From JALYRV01 sp035512575 (GTDB lineage Bacteria > Acidobacteriota > Vicinamibacteria > Vicinamibacterales > SCN-69-37): a stretch of 64,000 bases of DNA. Below are positions 7,841 to 16,071 of the stretch, piece after piece. The notes under the pieces were generated by a model. It ran no database searches, was not told the origin of the DNA, and worked only from the letters and a program-made list of their open reading frames with translations. The position numbers and the translations under genes were made by a program. The DNA lies in assembly GCA_035512575.1 (NCBI GenBank), contig DATKDT010000084.1:1-64000 (forward strand), written 5' to 3'. Within the stretch, counting starts at the first letter, position 1; each line of letters begins with the position of its first letter.

Positions 7841-9080
7841 GCAGCACCGGTCCAATTAGCTGATTGATGGCGATGAGCGCCACCATCAGCGTCTGAAACG
7901 GCACGCCCCACGTCGGAAACTCCTGCGCGGCGATGAGCGTCAGTCCCAGCGTGACGCCGGCCTGCGAAATCAGCGACATCCAGAGCAGGCCGCTCACCGG
8001 CGCTTCCTGACCCGACATGCGCGAGCCCATGTGCGAGCCTCCCCATGCCAGTGCGCCGCGCAGCACCGCGATGGCAAGGGCGACGAGGCCGATCGTCGCG
8101 AGCGCGTCGACCTGCAGCGACGCGCCGGCCGCGACGAAGAAAATCACCAGCACGGGCAGGGCGCCGCGCTCAACGGCACGCTTGAGCACCTGGCCTTCCG
8201 GCGGCGCCACGTTCTCGACGACGAGTCCGGCGGCCAGCGCGGCAAGCACGGGCTCGAAGTGCAGCGCGCGCGCCGCGATGCTCAGCAGGAGGCACACACC
8301 GACGAGCACCAGCGTCACTTCACGGCCGATCGATCGCAGGTACATCGAGAACAGGGCGCCGACCATGGCGCCGAAGGCGAGCGACCCGATGATTTCCCAG
8401 GAGGCCGAGGCGAGCAGCCCGACCTGGTGCGAGGAGCCGCCGCCCGTCCACCGCACGATCTCCATGGCGACGGTGAACATGAGGATCAGCATGAGGTCGG
8501 CGAGAATCACGATCGCCAGCGACGTCTCGGTGTAGATGCCGGCCGAGCGGCTTTCGGCCACGACGGCGATGGTGACAGTGGGCGAAAAGCTGGCGACGAC
8601 GGCCGTCAGCAGAAACGCAAGCGCGGCCCGGAGGGCCGGCGGCGCGTCCGGCGCAATCGGCAGCCACGGCCACGCGAGCCAGAATGCCGCGAACAGCCCC
8701 ACGTACATCACGGCCAGAGTGACGGCGCCCAGCTTCGCGATGGACGCCAGCCGCGGCCTGAGGTGCGCGACGTTGATCTCGAGGCCCGCGATGAAGGCGA
8801 TCAGCGCGACCGCGAGCCCGTTGAAGACCTGGAGCTCGCGCGCCATCGGGCGGTTGATGATGTTGAGCAGGTACGGGCCGCACACCAGCCCGAACAGCAG
8901 ATACCCGGTGACCTTCGGCAGCTTCAGTCGCTCGAGCAGCACGCCCGCGAGGTACGCAGCGATCAGCGCGACGCCGAGCGCGAGTCCCGTGGCGCGTAGC
9001 GGTGCGCCCTGCGGCGCGTCGAGGTTGATCACGCCCCAGGCGAGACCCAGCACGATCAGCAGCGCAACCGGCCGCCTCAC
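7773..9080 (-). CDS. Cation:proton antiporter-like membrane protein (CPA2 family), second copy
   Basis: This 435-residue polytopic protein has about 12-13 predicted membrane segments. A typical CPA2/Kef-type N-terminal half has YLLFGLVCGPYLLN near residue 60 and the helix FIAGLEINVAHLRP near residue 95, where antiporters carry G.E/L.... It would exchange K+ or Na+ for H+ in the inner membrane. There is no C-terminal RCK/TrkA_N domain, unlike KefB/KefC. It starts inside the stop of the upstream antiporter (4-bp ATGA overlap) and is last in a three-gene operon. The C-terminus overlaps the iscS-like gene on the other strand. Confidence 0.82.
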   Translation of the reverse strand: MRRPVALLIVLGLAWGVINLDAPQGAPLRATGLALGVALIAAYLAGVLLERLKLPKVTGYLLFGLVCGPYLLNIINRPMARELQVFNGLAVALIAFIAGLEINVAHLRPRLASIAKLGAVTLAVMYVGLFAAFWLAWPWLPIAPDAPPALRAALAFLLTAVVASFSPTVTIAVVAESRSAGIYTETSLAIVILADLMLILMFTVAMEIVRWTGGGSSHQVGLLASASWEIIGSLAFGAMVGALFSMYLRSIGREVTLVLVGVCLLLSIAARALHFEPVLAALAAGLVVENVAPPEGQVLKRAVERGALPVLVIFFVAAGASLQVDALATIGLVALAIAVLRGALAWGGSHMGSRMSGQEAPVSGLLWMSLISQAGVTLGLTLIAAQEFPTWGVPFQTLMVALIAINQLIGPVLLRTALARAGEIGRMDEGAAPQH

Positions 9081-10309
9081 GCGGTGGCCCCGGGCGCGTC
9101 AGCCACGGCCGGTTCCTCGGCGGGCGGCGCCGGCGGAATCAGGAACATGCCGAGCACTTCCGACAGCAGCGTGCCTGCCGCCGCCACGCTGACGACGATG
9201 CGCCCGGCCTCGGACGGCAGCGCGAACATGAAGGTCAGCGAGAAGCCGACCCCGATCACGCCCGGCGGCACGAGGTACCCGGCCAGCTCGAACGGCCGGA
9301 TGCCGGGAAGGACCGCGGCCGCCCCGACGGCGCCGATGATTTTGCCGACGAGCCTGAACAGCACGTAGGGCACGAGCAGCCACAGCACGGCCGCGTGCGG
9401 CACGAAGAACGCGCCGGCCGTGACGAGAATCAGCGCCACCAGCGGATGCTGCAGCTTCTGGGCTTCGCGCGCGACGATCTCGTCGGCGCGGCCGGGCACG
9501 CGCGTCCAGACGACGCCCGCGACGAGGCCGGCCGCGAGCGACGACGTCATCAGGTACGCCGAGGCGCCGCCGAGCAGGGCGACCGCGCCGAGCACCAGCA
9601 GCCCGCGTTCCGACTCGCCCTCGCTGTGCTCGAAAAGCAGCAGGCCGGCGAGGGCGACGAACAGGCCGATCCCGATCGGCGCGACGATCAGCGCCGGCGA
9701 CACCGTGCCGTAGCCCGCGCGGATGAAGACGAGCAGAATCGCGCCGACGGCAATCAGCAGCAGGTCGTCGAAATCGGCCACGCGCGTGGCCAGGCGCGCC
9801 GCGGGATCGGAGCGCGGATCGGCCGTGTGTCCCGACGAGGCCGCGGCCGTGACGGCCAGGCACAGCGCGATCAACACGGCATCGGCGCCCGTGGGCACCT
9901 GCGACTGCGTGATCAGGAACCACAGCGCGAGCGCCACGATGACGATCGTCGCGGCGCTTTCGACGTTGCCCGCGGCAATGACGCGCAGGTTGCCCGCCTC
10001 GCGCGCCAGCGCGCGCCCGATGAAGATGCCGAGCAGCGCGAGGCCGATCGAGACGCCGACCTGCAGGTGGCCGAGCACGTCGATCGACAGCACGTTGGCG
10101 GCCTGCGGGCCGAGCAGGAATCCGATCGGCACGAGCACGATGGCCGGCGAAATCCCCGGCCGCAGTCCGAGTGCCGGCCGCCGCTGCAGCAGCGGCAGGA
10201 AGCGCTCCAGATGCAGGCGCTGGCGCAGCGTCTGCTGCGGCAGCCCCAGTTGGGTGTCGAGAGGGTCGGCGCCGCCAAGCTCGCGCGACCGCAGCGGCTC
10301 GCGCGTCAT
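9077..10309 (-). CDS. Cation:proton antiporter-like membrane protein (CPA2-related), first copy
   Basis: This 410-residue polytopic protein has a ~50-residue hydrophilic arginine- and leucine-rich N-terminus, then about 11-12 membrane segments. The first resembles the CPA2 start VPIGFLLGPQAANVLS, and a helix with ALLGIFIGRAL follows. It is related to, but clearly divergent from, the downstream antiporter gene. It overlaps both neighbours by 4 bp (10306-10309 and 9077-9080), so the three products are probably made in fixed ratio. A heteromeric antiporter is possible, as is two independent ones. The C-terminal tail is alanine/proline rich. Confidence 0.75.
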   Translation of the reverse strand: MTREPLRSRELGGADPLDTQLGLPQQTLRQRLHLERFLPLLQRRPALGLRPGISPAIVLVPIGFLLGPQAANVLSIDVLGHLQVGVSIGLALLGIFIGRALAREAGNLRVIAAGNVESAATIVIVALALWFLITQSQVPTGADAVLIALCLAVTAAASSGHTADPRSDPAARLATRVADFDDLLLIAVGAILLVFIRAGYGTVSPALIVAPIGIGLFVALAGLLLFEHSEGESERGLLVLGAVALLGGASAYLMTSSLAAGLVAGVVWTRVPGRADEIVAREAQKLQHPLVALILVTAGAFFVPHAAVLWLLVPYVLFRLVGKIIGAVGAAAVLPGIRPFELAGYLVPPGVIGVGFSLTFMFALPSEAGRIVVSVAAAGTLLSEVLGMFLIPPAPPAEEPAVADAPGATA

Positions 10310-11052
10310 CGCGACGGCGGTCCCGCCATTCCCGCGACGGCGGCGGCAAGCGACGGCCCGGTTACGCCGGCCGCGTACCCGTCCTCGATCACGCAGATGC
10401 CGACGAACGATCCGTCGAGGCCGAAGATCAGCGAGCCAGGCGAGGCCACCAGGACGCCGCCGAGCACGAGCAGGCCTTCGCCGTAGCGGTCGTCGGGCAC
10501 GCGGTCGGTGCGGCCGAGAAACAGCGGGCGCAGCGCGGGCCCGCCGGGCGTGCCTTCCATGGCGGCCACATAGCGCGGACGCGCGGCGCTCTGCGCGCCG
10601 GTTTCGAGCGTCACGACCGCCGACGGGTCGGAGGGCACGCGCACGAGCACGAGCTCGCGCCGATCGTCGTACGCCGCGATGTCGACCGGAATGTTCTGAC
10701 CCACGATCGCGAGAATGCGGCTGCTGCCGGCGACGTGCGCAAGCAGCAGATCGGGCCTGACGCGTATCGCGGGGACGAAGCGCTGCTCGCCCGCGGCCTC
10801 GATGCGCAGCACCGACACCGACGGCGTCACGCGGCGTCCGAGCTCGGAAATGATCGTCGCCAGCTCGTCGTACGTGGCGCGCGCGGCGAGCCGCTCCAGC
10901 GGCAGCGGCGTCGCGCCCGCCGTGGTCGACGCGGGCTCATCGTCCGGGAACCGGAAGCGCGACAGGACGACGAGCACCACCACCGAGAGGGTGATGATGA
11001 TCAGCAACAACCGGGTTTCGCGCGTCAGCCGCGAGCCTGGGGACGGACTCAT
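10306..11052 (-). CDS. Membrane-anchored trypsin-fold protein, probably inactive
   Basis: This 248-residue protein has one N-terminal membrane segment (LLLIIITLSVVVLVVL, about residues 14-30) and an extracytoplasmic domain that follows the HtrA/trypsin pattern. It has LLLAHVAG where HtrA has the catalytic-His motif, DIAAYDDRRELVLVRV where the Asp loop belongs, and SPGSLIFGLDGSFVGI where GNSGGP..n.dG.viG is expected. The His and a Ser may remain, but the Asp is replaced by Glu and the oxyanion GG is disrupted, so proteolysis is doubtful. The ATG at 11052 is chosen because it gives a clean N-in anchor. The gene overlaps the antiporter by 4 bp and is first in that operon. Confidence 0.65.
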   Translation of the reverse strand: MSPSPGSRLTRETRLLLIIITLSVVVLVVLSRFRFPDDEPASTTAGATPLPLERLAARATYDELATIISELGRRVTPSVSVLRIEAAGEQRFVPAIRVRPDLLLAHVAGSSRILAIVGQNIPVDIAAYDDRRELVLVRVPSDPSAVVTLETGAQSAARPRYVAAMEGTPGGPALRPLFLGRTDRVPDDRYGEGLLVLGGVLVASPGSLIFGLDGSFVGICVIEDGYAAGVTGPSLAAAVAGMAGPPSR

Positions 11053-11064
11053 TCCCGAAGAGGA

Positions 11065-11070
11065 TACAGT
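11065..11070 (+). promoter_or_regulatory. Candidate -10 box (TACAGT) of otsA
   Basis: TACAGT lies 6 bp upstream of the otsA ATG at 11077, without a Shine-Dalgarno at normal spacing. The whole gap to the divergent antiporter operon is 24 bp, so any otsA promoter must overlap its start or lie inside the neighbour. A leaderless transcript is the simplest reading, and it is weakly supported. Confidence 0.3.
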
Positions 11071-11076
11071 TAAGCG

Positions 11077-12549
11077 ATGGCCTCGCGCCGCGCGATTCTG
11101 GTCGTATCGAACCGTGAGCCCTACCTCCACCGCCGCGACGCGGAGGGGCGGGTGGGCTGGGTGCATACCCCCGGCGGCGTCTCGGTGGCGCTCGACGCCC
11201 TGATGCGCGAGCGCGGCGGCGTCTGGATCGCGCACGGCGCGGGCGACGCCGACCGGGATGTCGTCGACGCGCACGATCGCGTCGGCGTGCCGCCCGACCA
11301 TCCCTCGTACACGCTGCGCCGCATCTGGCTCACGCCCGAGGAAGAGCAGCGCTACTACAACGGCTTCTCCAACGAGGGGCTGTGGCCGCTGTGCCACGTC
11401 GCGCACATCCGGCCGGTGTTCCGCACCGAGGACTGGGACGCCTACCGCGAGGTGAACCGTCGCTTCGCGGCCGCGGCCGCGGAGGAGAGCCGCGACGCCG
11501 CCTCGACCGTGGTCTTCATCAACGACTACCACATGGCGCTCGTGGCCGAAGAGCTGAAGGCCCTGCGGCCCGGCGTGCGCACGGCCATCTTCTGGCACAT
11601 CCCGTGGCCGCATCCCGATCGCCTGCGCATCTGCCCCTGGCGGCGCGAAGTGATGGAGGGCCTGCTGGCCAACGATCTCGTGGCGTTCCAGCTCGATCGG
11701 GATCGCCGCAACTTCCTGACTTCCTGCCGCGACGAGTTCGGCGCGCGGGTGCGGGAGGGGCGCGTGCACGTCGACGGGCGCTCCACGCGCGTCGTGGCGG
11801 CGCCGATCGGCATCGACTTCGACCGCATCAACGACATGGCGGCCGAGCCCGCGATGGCCGGCGAGATGGATCGCCTCAGGCGCGAGCTGAACCTGACGTC
11901 GCGCGTCATCGGCGTCGGCGTCGATCGCCTCGACTATACGAAGGGCATTCCCGAGCGGCTGCATGCCATCGACCGGCTGCTCGAGATGCGGCCGGAGCTC
12001 GCGCGGGATCTGACGTTCGCGCAGATCGGCGTGCAGTCGCGCTCCGCGATCGAGTCCTACGCGGGCATCGAGCGCGAGATCGACGAGCAGGTGGCGGACA
12101 TCAACGCGCGGCACCGCCGGGGCCGCGCCGACGAGGGGCCGATCCGCTACCGCAAGATCGCGCTCAAGGTGCGCAAGCTCACCGCGCTCTTCGGCCTCGC
12201 CGACTTCTGCATCGTCAGCTCGCTGCACGACGGCATGAACCTGGTGGCGAAGGAGTTCGTGGCGTCGCGCGGCGACAACGACGGCGTGCTGGTGCTGAGC
12301 GAGATGGCGGGCGCGGCGCAGGAGCTGCGCGACGCGGTGATCATCAATCCGTACGACATCGACGGCTTCGCGGCGCGGCTGGCCGAAGCGATCGACATGC
12401 CGAAGGCGGAGCGGCGACGGCGGATGCAGAACATGCGGCGCGTGGTAGCGGGCCGCGATGTGTTCGCGTGGGCGTCCGACATTCTCGAGGGACTCGAGCA
12501 GGACGGGAAGCGCCGCCGGCGCTTTCTGCCGTGGGGGCGCAGGCGGTAA
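11077..12549 (+). CDS. otsA: Trehalose-6-phosphate synthase (GT20)
   Basis: This 490-residue GT20 enzyme joins a nucleotide-activated glucose to glucose-6-phosphate to give trehalose-6-phosphate. Family landmarks are VVSNREPY near the N-terminus, NDYHMALVAEELK and IFWHIPWPHPDRLRI in the middle, GVDRLDYTKGIPERL around residue 290, and the C-terminal SLHDGMNLVAKEFVASR loop that binds the donor. Length fits the family. The gene overlaps otsB by one base (TAATG), giving a coupled two-step pathway. It is divergent from the antiporter operon, so osmolyte synthesis and ion exchange genes share a 24-bp intergenic region. Confidence 0.96.
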   Translation: MASRRAILVVSNREPYLHRRDAEGRVGWVHTPGGVSVALDALMRERGGVWIAHGAGDADRDVVDAHDRVGVPPDHPSYTLRRIWLTPEEEQRYYNGFSNEGLWPLCHVAHIRPVFRTEDWDAYREVNRRFAAAAAEESRDAASTVVFINDYHMALVAEELKALRPGVRTAIFWHIPWPHPDRLRICPWRREVMEGLLANDLVAFQLDRDRRNFLTSCRDEFGARVREGRVHVDGRSTRVVAAPIGIDFDRINDMAAEPAMAGEMDRLRRELNLTSRVIGVGVDRLDYTKGIPERLHAIDRLLEMRPELARDLTFAQIGVQSRSAIESYAGIEREIDEQVADINARHRRGRADEGPIRYRKIALKVRKLTALFGLADFCIVSSLHDGMNLVAKEFVASRGDNDGVLVLSEMAGAAQELRDAVIINPYDIDGFAARLAEAIDMPKAERRRRMQNMRRVVAGRDVFAWASDILEGLEQDGKRRRRFLPWGRRR

Positions 12550-13349
12550 TGCAGTTCGACGATCCGACCGAGGTGGGAAGGCGCGTGGCGTCGGCGGCGC
12601 GCGGGCGTCCGCTGCTCGTGCTGCTCGATTTCGACGGCACGCTGTGCGAGTTCCAGCCCGAACCCGGCATGGTGTGGCTGCGGCGCCCGCGGCGCGAGGT
12701 GCTGCAGCGGCTGATCGCCCATCCGCGCGCGACGACCGGTTTCGTCAGCGGCCGCCGGCTGGCCGATCTGCGCGAGCGCGTCGGGCTGACCGGCGACATG
12801 TGGTTCGCCGGCCTGCACGGCCTCGAGATCGAGGGCTTCGGCCGGCACTTCGTCCACGAGCGCGTCGAAGAGGCCCGCGGCCTGCTCGGCCTGCTCGCGC
12901 GCGCGCTGCGCGTGCAGACCGCCGAACTCGACGGCGTGATCATCGAGGACAAGGAGTTGTCGCTCGCGCTGCACGTGCGGAAGGCGAATCCCGACAACAA
13001 GATCAAGGCCGACGCGGCCTTCCTCCGCATGGCGCTGCCGCACATCGACGACGGCACGCTGCGGCTGATGCCCGGGTCGAGCGTCTCGGAGCTGCTGCCG
13101 AACATTCCGTGGACGAAGGGCGACGCCGTGCGCTGGATTCGCGACGCCGAGCGCGAGCGCCACGGGCCCGGCGGTCCCGAGCCGTGCGCGATCTATCTGG
13201 GCGACGACGTCACGGACGAGGATGCGTTCAAGGCCGTGGGCGACGAGAGCGCGATCATGGTCGGCCCGCGGCCGTCGCGCATCACGACGCGGCTCGAGAA
13301 CCCCGGGGCCGTGGAAGCGTTCCTTGGGGCGCTCGCCGACGCGCTGTAG
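12549..13349 (+). CDS. otsB: Trehalose-6-phosphate phosphatase
   Basis: This 266-residue HAD-superfamily phosphatase removes phosphate from trehalose-6-phosphate, the second step after OtsA. HAD motif I is DFDGTL with nucleophile D27 and acid D29. Motif II is FVSGRR near residue 62. A lysine is in the KG segment NIPWTKGDAV, and motif IV is YLGDDVTDEDAF near residue 217. It starts on the last base of the otsA stop codon. Trehalose would serve as an osmo- or desiccation protectant. It is convergent with btuF, with 12 bp between the stops and no obvious terminator. Confidence 0.96.
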   Translation: MQFDDPTEVGRRVASAARGRPLLVLLDFDGTLCEFQPEPGMVWLRRPRREVLQRLIAHPRATTGFVSGRRLADLRERVGLTGDMWFAGLHGLEIEGFGRHFVHERVEEARGLLGLLARALRVQTAELDGVIIEDKELSLALHVRKANPDNKIKADAAFLRMALPHIDDGTLRLMPGSSVSELLPNIPWTKGDAVRWIRDAERERHGPGGPEPCAIYLGDDVTDEDAFKAVGDESAIMVGPRPSRITTRLENPGAVEAFLGALADAL

Positions 13350-13361
13350 GCGCGCCGCCGC

Positions 13362-14222
13362 CTACTTTCCGAGCGCGGCGGCAATCAGCTCGATTCCCTC
13401 CACCACCCGCGGACCCGGCACGACCAGGCGTTCATCGAGCAGCACGCGCACGCGCCTGTCGCGCACGGCCGGCAGCGACGCCGCGGTGCTCCAGGCGCGG
13501 CGGGCGGCGTCGGCCCAGCCGGGATCGCGCACCGCCGTGGCCGCGCGGATCTCGAGAATCACCTCCGGCGCCCGCTCGAGGATGCTTTCGAGCGACGCCT
13601 GCACGCTTTCGCGCCCGACGTCGGCGAAGACGTTCTGCCCGCCCGCCGCGTCGACCATGTCGTGAATGAAGCCCGTGCCGCCGCTGGCGAAGATCGTGCG
13701 CAGCGCGCCTTCCTCGCGTCCGAAGACGATCAGCGTGCGCGGCTTCGGCAGGCTGGCGGTGCGCGCGCGGATCGCGGCAATGCCGCGCTCGATGTCCGAC
13801 GCCGCGCGCTCCGCCTCGGCCTGATGTCCCACCCGCGCCCCGACGGCGCGCACCGACGACACGATGTCGGCCAGGCCGCCGTGCCGATAGGTTTCGATCG
13901 CGATCCCCGCGCGCGTCAGCTGCGCGATCAGCTCCTCCTGGCTGCCGTAGAGAAACGCGAGGTCGGGCTTCAGCGCGAGAATCCGCTCGGTGTCCGGATC
14001 GATCAGCCCGCCGACGCGCGCGATGTTCGCCACCGCTGGCGGCCACGTGTCGAACGTGCCGACGCCGACGACTTTCGATCCCGCCCCGACGGCAAACAGT
14101 GTCTCGGTGACGGCCGGAATCAGCGAGATGATCCGCTGCGGCGGGGACACCGGGGCGGGCGGCTGGGGCGCCGCGCACGCCGCGACGATGACAAGAATGT
14201 AAAAAATGGGGACAGACCCCAT
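13362..14222 (-). CDS. btuF: Cobalamin ABC transporter substrate-binding lipoprotein
   Basis: This 286-residue helical-backbone binding protein of the BtuF/FecB type carries vitamin B12 in the periplasm to BtuCD. Landmarks are RIISLIPAVTETLFAVGAGSKVVGV, then ERILALKPDLAFLYGSQEEL, and a C-terminal DERLVVPGPRVVEGIELIA. A lipoprotein signal ends VIVAAC, so C16 would be lipidated. The best start (14222) lies in a REP-like hairpin, and the first residues MGSVPIF are encoded by that repeat. Starting upstream at 14277 would add 18-19 residues also read from repeat DNA. It is last in the riboswitch-controlled btuBDCF operon; B12 specificity is inferred from that context. Confidence 0.88.
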   Translation of the reverse strand: MGSVPIFYILVIVAACAAPQPPAPVSPPQRIISLIPAVTETLFAVGAGSKVVGVGTFDTWPPAVANIARVGGLIDPDTERILALKPDLAFLYGSQEELIAQLTRAGIAIETYRHGGLADIVSSVRAVGARVGHQAEAERAASDIERGIAAIRARTASLPKPRTLIVFGREEGALRTIFASGGTGFIHDMVDAAGGQNVFADVGRESVQASLESILERAPEVILEIRAATAVRDPGWADAARRAWSTAASLPAVRDRRVRVLLDERLVVPGPRVVEGIELIAAALGK

Positions 14223-14264
14223 TTTTACGAATCGCGAAAAATTAGGGTCTGTCCCTAATTTTTT
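14199..14264. repeat. Inverted pair of AT-stem hairpins (REP-like) at the btuC/btuF junction
   Basis: Hairpin A (14199-14228) has stem TAAAAAATGGGG with loop ACAGA. Hairpin B (14237-14264) has stem AAAAATTAGGG with loop TCTGT. The loops are reverse complements, so these are two inverted copies of a unit of the form GGG-ACAGA-CCC flanked by A/T arms. The btuC TAG (14255-14257) lies in hairpin B and the btuF ATG (14220-14222) in hairpin A. The AT-rich arms contrast sharply with the surrounding high-GC DNA, which suggests insertion. Confidence 0.88.
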
Positions 14265-15259
14265 CTGATCAGCATCCATAGGAAAAACGGACCTCCAATC
14301 GTGGCGGTCACGATGCCGACCGGCAGCTCCACCGGCGCGATGAGGGTCCGGGCGACGACGTCGCAGGCGACCAGGAACGCGCCGCCGGTGAAGGCGGCCG
14401 CCGGCAGCACGATGCGATGGTCCGCGCCGGCGACCAGCCGCACCAGGTGCGGGACGATGATGCCGACGAAGCCGATCGGCCCGCCCACCGACACCGCCGC
14501 GCCCGTGACGATCGACGCGCTGAAGAACGCCAGGCGCTGCGTGCGCTGCACGTTCAGTCCACGCGACTCCGCGGCCTCCGGCCCGGCGGCCATCAGGTTG
14601 AGCGGCCGCGCCAGCCAGACGAAGATGCCCGATGCGAGCAGCACGAAGGGCAGCGCGCCGGCCAGCGGCGCATAGCTCGACACGTCGAGATTTCCCATCA
14701 GCCACCGCATGGCACGATAGACGTCGGCAAAGTTGCCGATGTACTGCAGGAACAGGATCAGCGCCGAGAAGAAGGCGTTGAGCGTGACGCCCGCCAGCAG
14801 CAGCACCGTCGTCGACAGCCCGGCGCGCCGGGCGCGGGCGAGCCAGTAGACGATCAGCACCGAGCCCATGGCGCCCACGAGCGCCGCGGCGGACGCGGCC
14901 GACATCGCGAGGAACGGCAGCGTCCAGCCGAACGTGATCGCGAGCATCGCGCCGAGCGACGCGCCCGTCGAGACGCCCAGCGTATAAGGCGTCGCGAGAG
15001 GATTGCGCAGCAGCGCCTGGAACACGACGCCCGCCGCGGCCAGCGAGGCGCCGACCAGCGCCGCCGCCAGCGCGCGCGGCAGGCGCGCGATGAAGAAGAT
15101 CTGCGCGTCGACGTTCTCCGCGAACGGCGCGCCGAAGTCGAACACGCGCGTGAAGTCGATGCGCGACGATCCCATCAGCGGCGCCGCCAGCACCGCCGCC
15201 ACGAGCAGCAGAAACGAGCCCGCGACGAACGGCCAGCGCTCCCTGACCGGCGAGGTCAT
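14255..15259 (-). CDS. btuC: Cobalamin ABC transporter permease (FecCD family)
   Basis: This 334-residue FecCD-type permease has about 10 membrane helices. Family landmarks are RLPRALAAALVGASLAAAGVVFQALLRNPLATPYTLG near residue 60 and GPIGFVGIIVPHLVRL...DHR near residue 270, the loop that contacts the ATPase. It forms the translocation pore for B12 with BtuD. The ATG at 15259 overlaps the btuD stop by 4 bp and is preferred to an upstream start that would add 56 non-homologous residues. The last residues (IRKN) and the stop codon are read from a REP-like hairpin, so the original C-terminus may have been altered by insertion of the repeat. Confidence 0.92.
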   Translation of the reverse strand: MTSPVRERWPFVAGSFLLLVAAVLAAPLMGSSRIDFTRVFDFGAPFAENVDAQIFFIARLPRALAAALVGASLAAAGVVFQALLRNPLATPYTLGVSTGASLGAMLAITFGWTLPFLAMSAASAAALVGAMGSVLIVYWLARARRAGLSTTVLLLAGVTLNAFFSALILFLQYIGNFADVYRAMRWLMGNLDVSSYAPLAGALPFVLLASGIFVWLARPLNLMAAGPEAAESRGLNVQRTQRLAFFSASIVTGAAVSVGGPIGFVGIIVPHLVRLVAGADHRIVLPAAAFTGGAFLVACDVVARTLIAPVELPVGIVTATIGGPFFLWMLIRKN

Positions 15260-16071
15260 GGCCGGATGTGCCGCCGCGGCACGACCACCATCCGGCCCGA
15301 TTCCTCGTCGCGGCGGACGTCCGCCTCGACGTCGTACAGCGCGCGGATGTTGGCCGCCGTCAGCACCTGCGCCGCCGGCCCGGACGCAATCACCCGCCCC
15401 GCGCGCAGCAGCACGATCTCGTGGCACACCGCCGACGCGAACGCCAGGTCGTGCGTCGAGATCGCCATCGTCAAGCCGCGCTCGGCGTTCAGATCGCGGA
15501 CCAGCGCGGCAATCTCGAGCTGATAGCCGAGATCGAGCGCGGCCGTCGGCTCGTCGAGCAGGAGGGCGGATCCCTCCGGCTCCCGGCTCCCGGCTCCCGG
15601 CCTGTCCAACTGGGCGAGCGCGCTCGCGATGACGACGCGCTGGCGCTCGCCGCCGCTGAGCGTCGTGAAGGGACGGCGCTCGAACGCCTCCGTGCCCGTG
15701 GCCGCCATCGCCCGACGCGCGATCTCGAGATCCCGCGGGCCCTCGATCTCGAGCGCGCCCAGATGCGGATAACGGCCCATCAGCACGATCTCGATGACCG
15801 AATAGTCGAACGCGAGGTGTGTGTCCTGCGGCACGACCGCCAGCCGCTGCGCGAGCGTGCGCCGCGCGCGCGTCCGAAGGCTGTGGCCGTCGAACAGCAC
15901 GTCTCCTGACGTGGGCGTCAGCGTCCCGCCGAGCAGCTTCAGCAACGTCGTCTTGCCCGAGCCGTTCGGGCCGAGGATGCCGACGATGCGGCCGGCGGGG
16001 ATGGTCAGCGAGACGCCGTCGATGACCGTCGCCGCGCCGTAGGCGAAGCGGACGTCAACGGCCTGCAGCAA
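15256..16071 (-). CDS. btuD: Cobalamin ABC transporter ATPase
   Basis: This 271-residue ABC ATPase energises BtuC. Walker A is GPNGSGKT near residue 35, the signature is LSGGERQR near residue 138, Walker B is LLLDEPTAALD near 171, and the H-loop is STHDLAFA. Between the signature and Walker B there are about 12 extra residues (RPGAGSREPEGS) that ABC ATPases do not normally have. They are encoded by a GGCTCCC heptamer repeat and are an in-frame insertion. All catalytic motifs are intact, so the protein may still work. It overlaps btuB by 17 bp and btuC by 4 bp. Confidence 0.92.
   Translation of the reverse strand: MLQAVDVRFAYGAATVIDGVSLTIPAGRIVGILGPNGSGKTTLLKLLGGTLTPTSGDVLFDGHSLRTRARRTLAQRLAVVPQDTHLAFDYSVIEIVLMGRYPHLGALEIEGPRDLEIARRAMAATGTEAFERRPFTTLSGGERQRVVIASALAQLDRPGAGSREPEGSALLLDEPTAALDLGYQLEIAALVRDLNAERGLTMAISTHDLAFASAVCHEIVLLRAGRVIASGPAAQVLTAANIRALYDVEADVRRDEESGRMVVVPRRHIRP
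15578..15601. repeat. Heptamer tandem repeat, unit GGCTCCC, inside btuD
   Basis: Three exact 7-bp units GGCTCCC plus three bases of a fourth lie within the btuD coding sequence. They create an in-frame insertion between the ABC signature and Walker B. The period equals that of six other repeat tracts in the window, although the unit sequence differs. Confidence 0.85.

Noticed and set aside
10306..12228. A 640-codon minus frame extending the protease-fold protein through otsA
   Set aside because: The extra N-terminal ~390 residues are antisense to OtsA motifs. The true start is the ATG at 11052.
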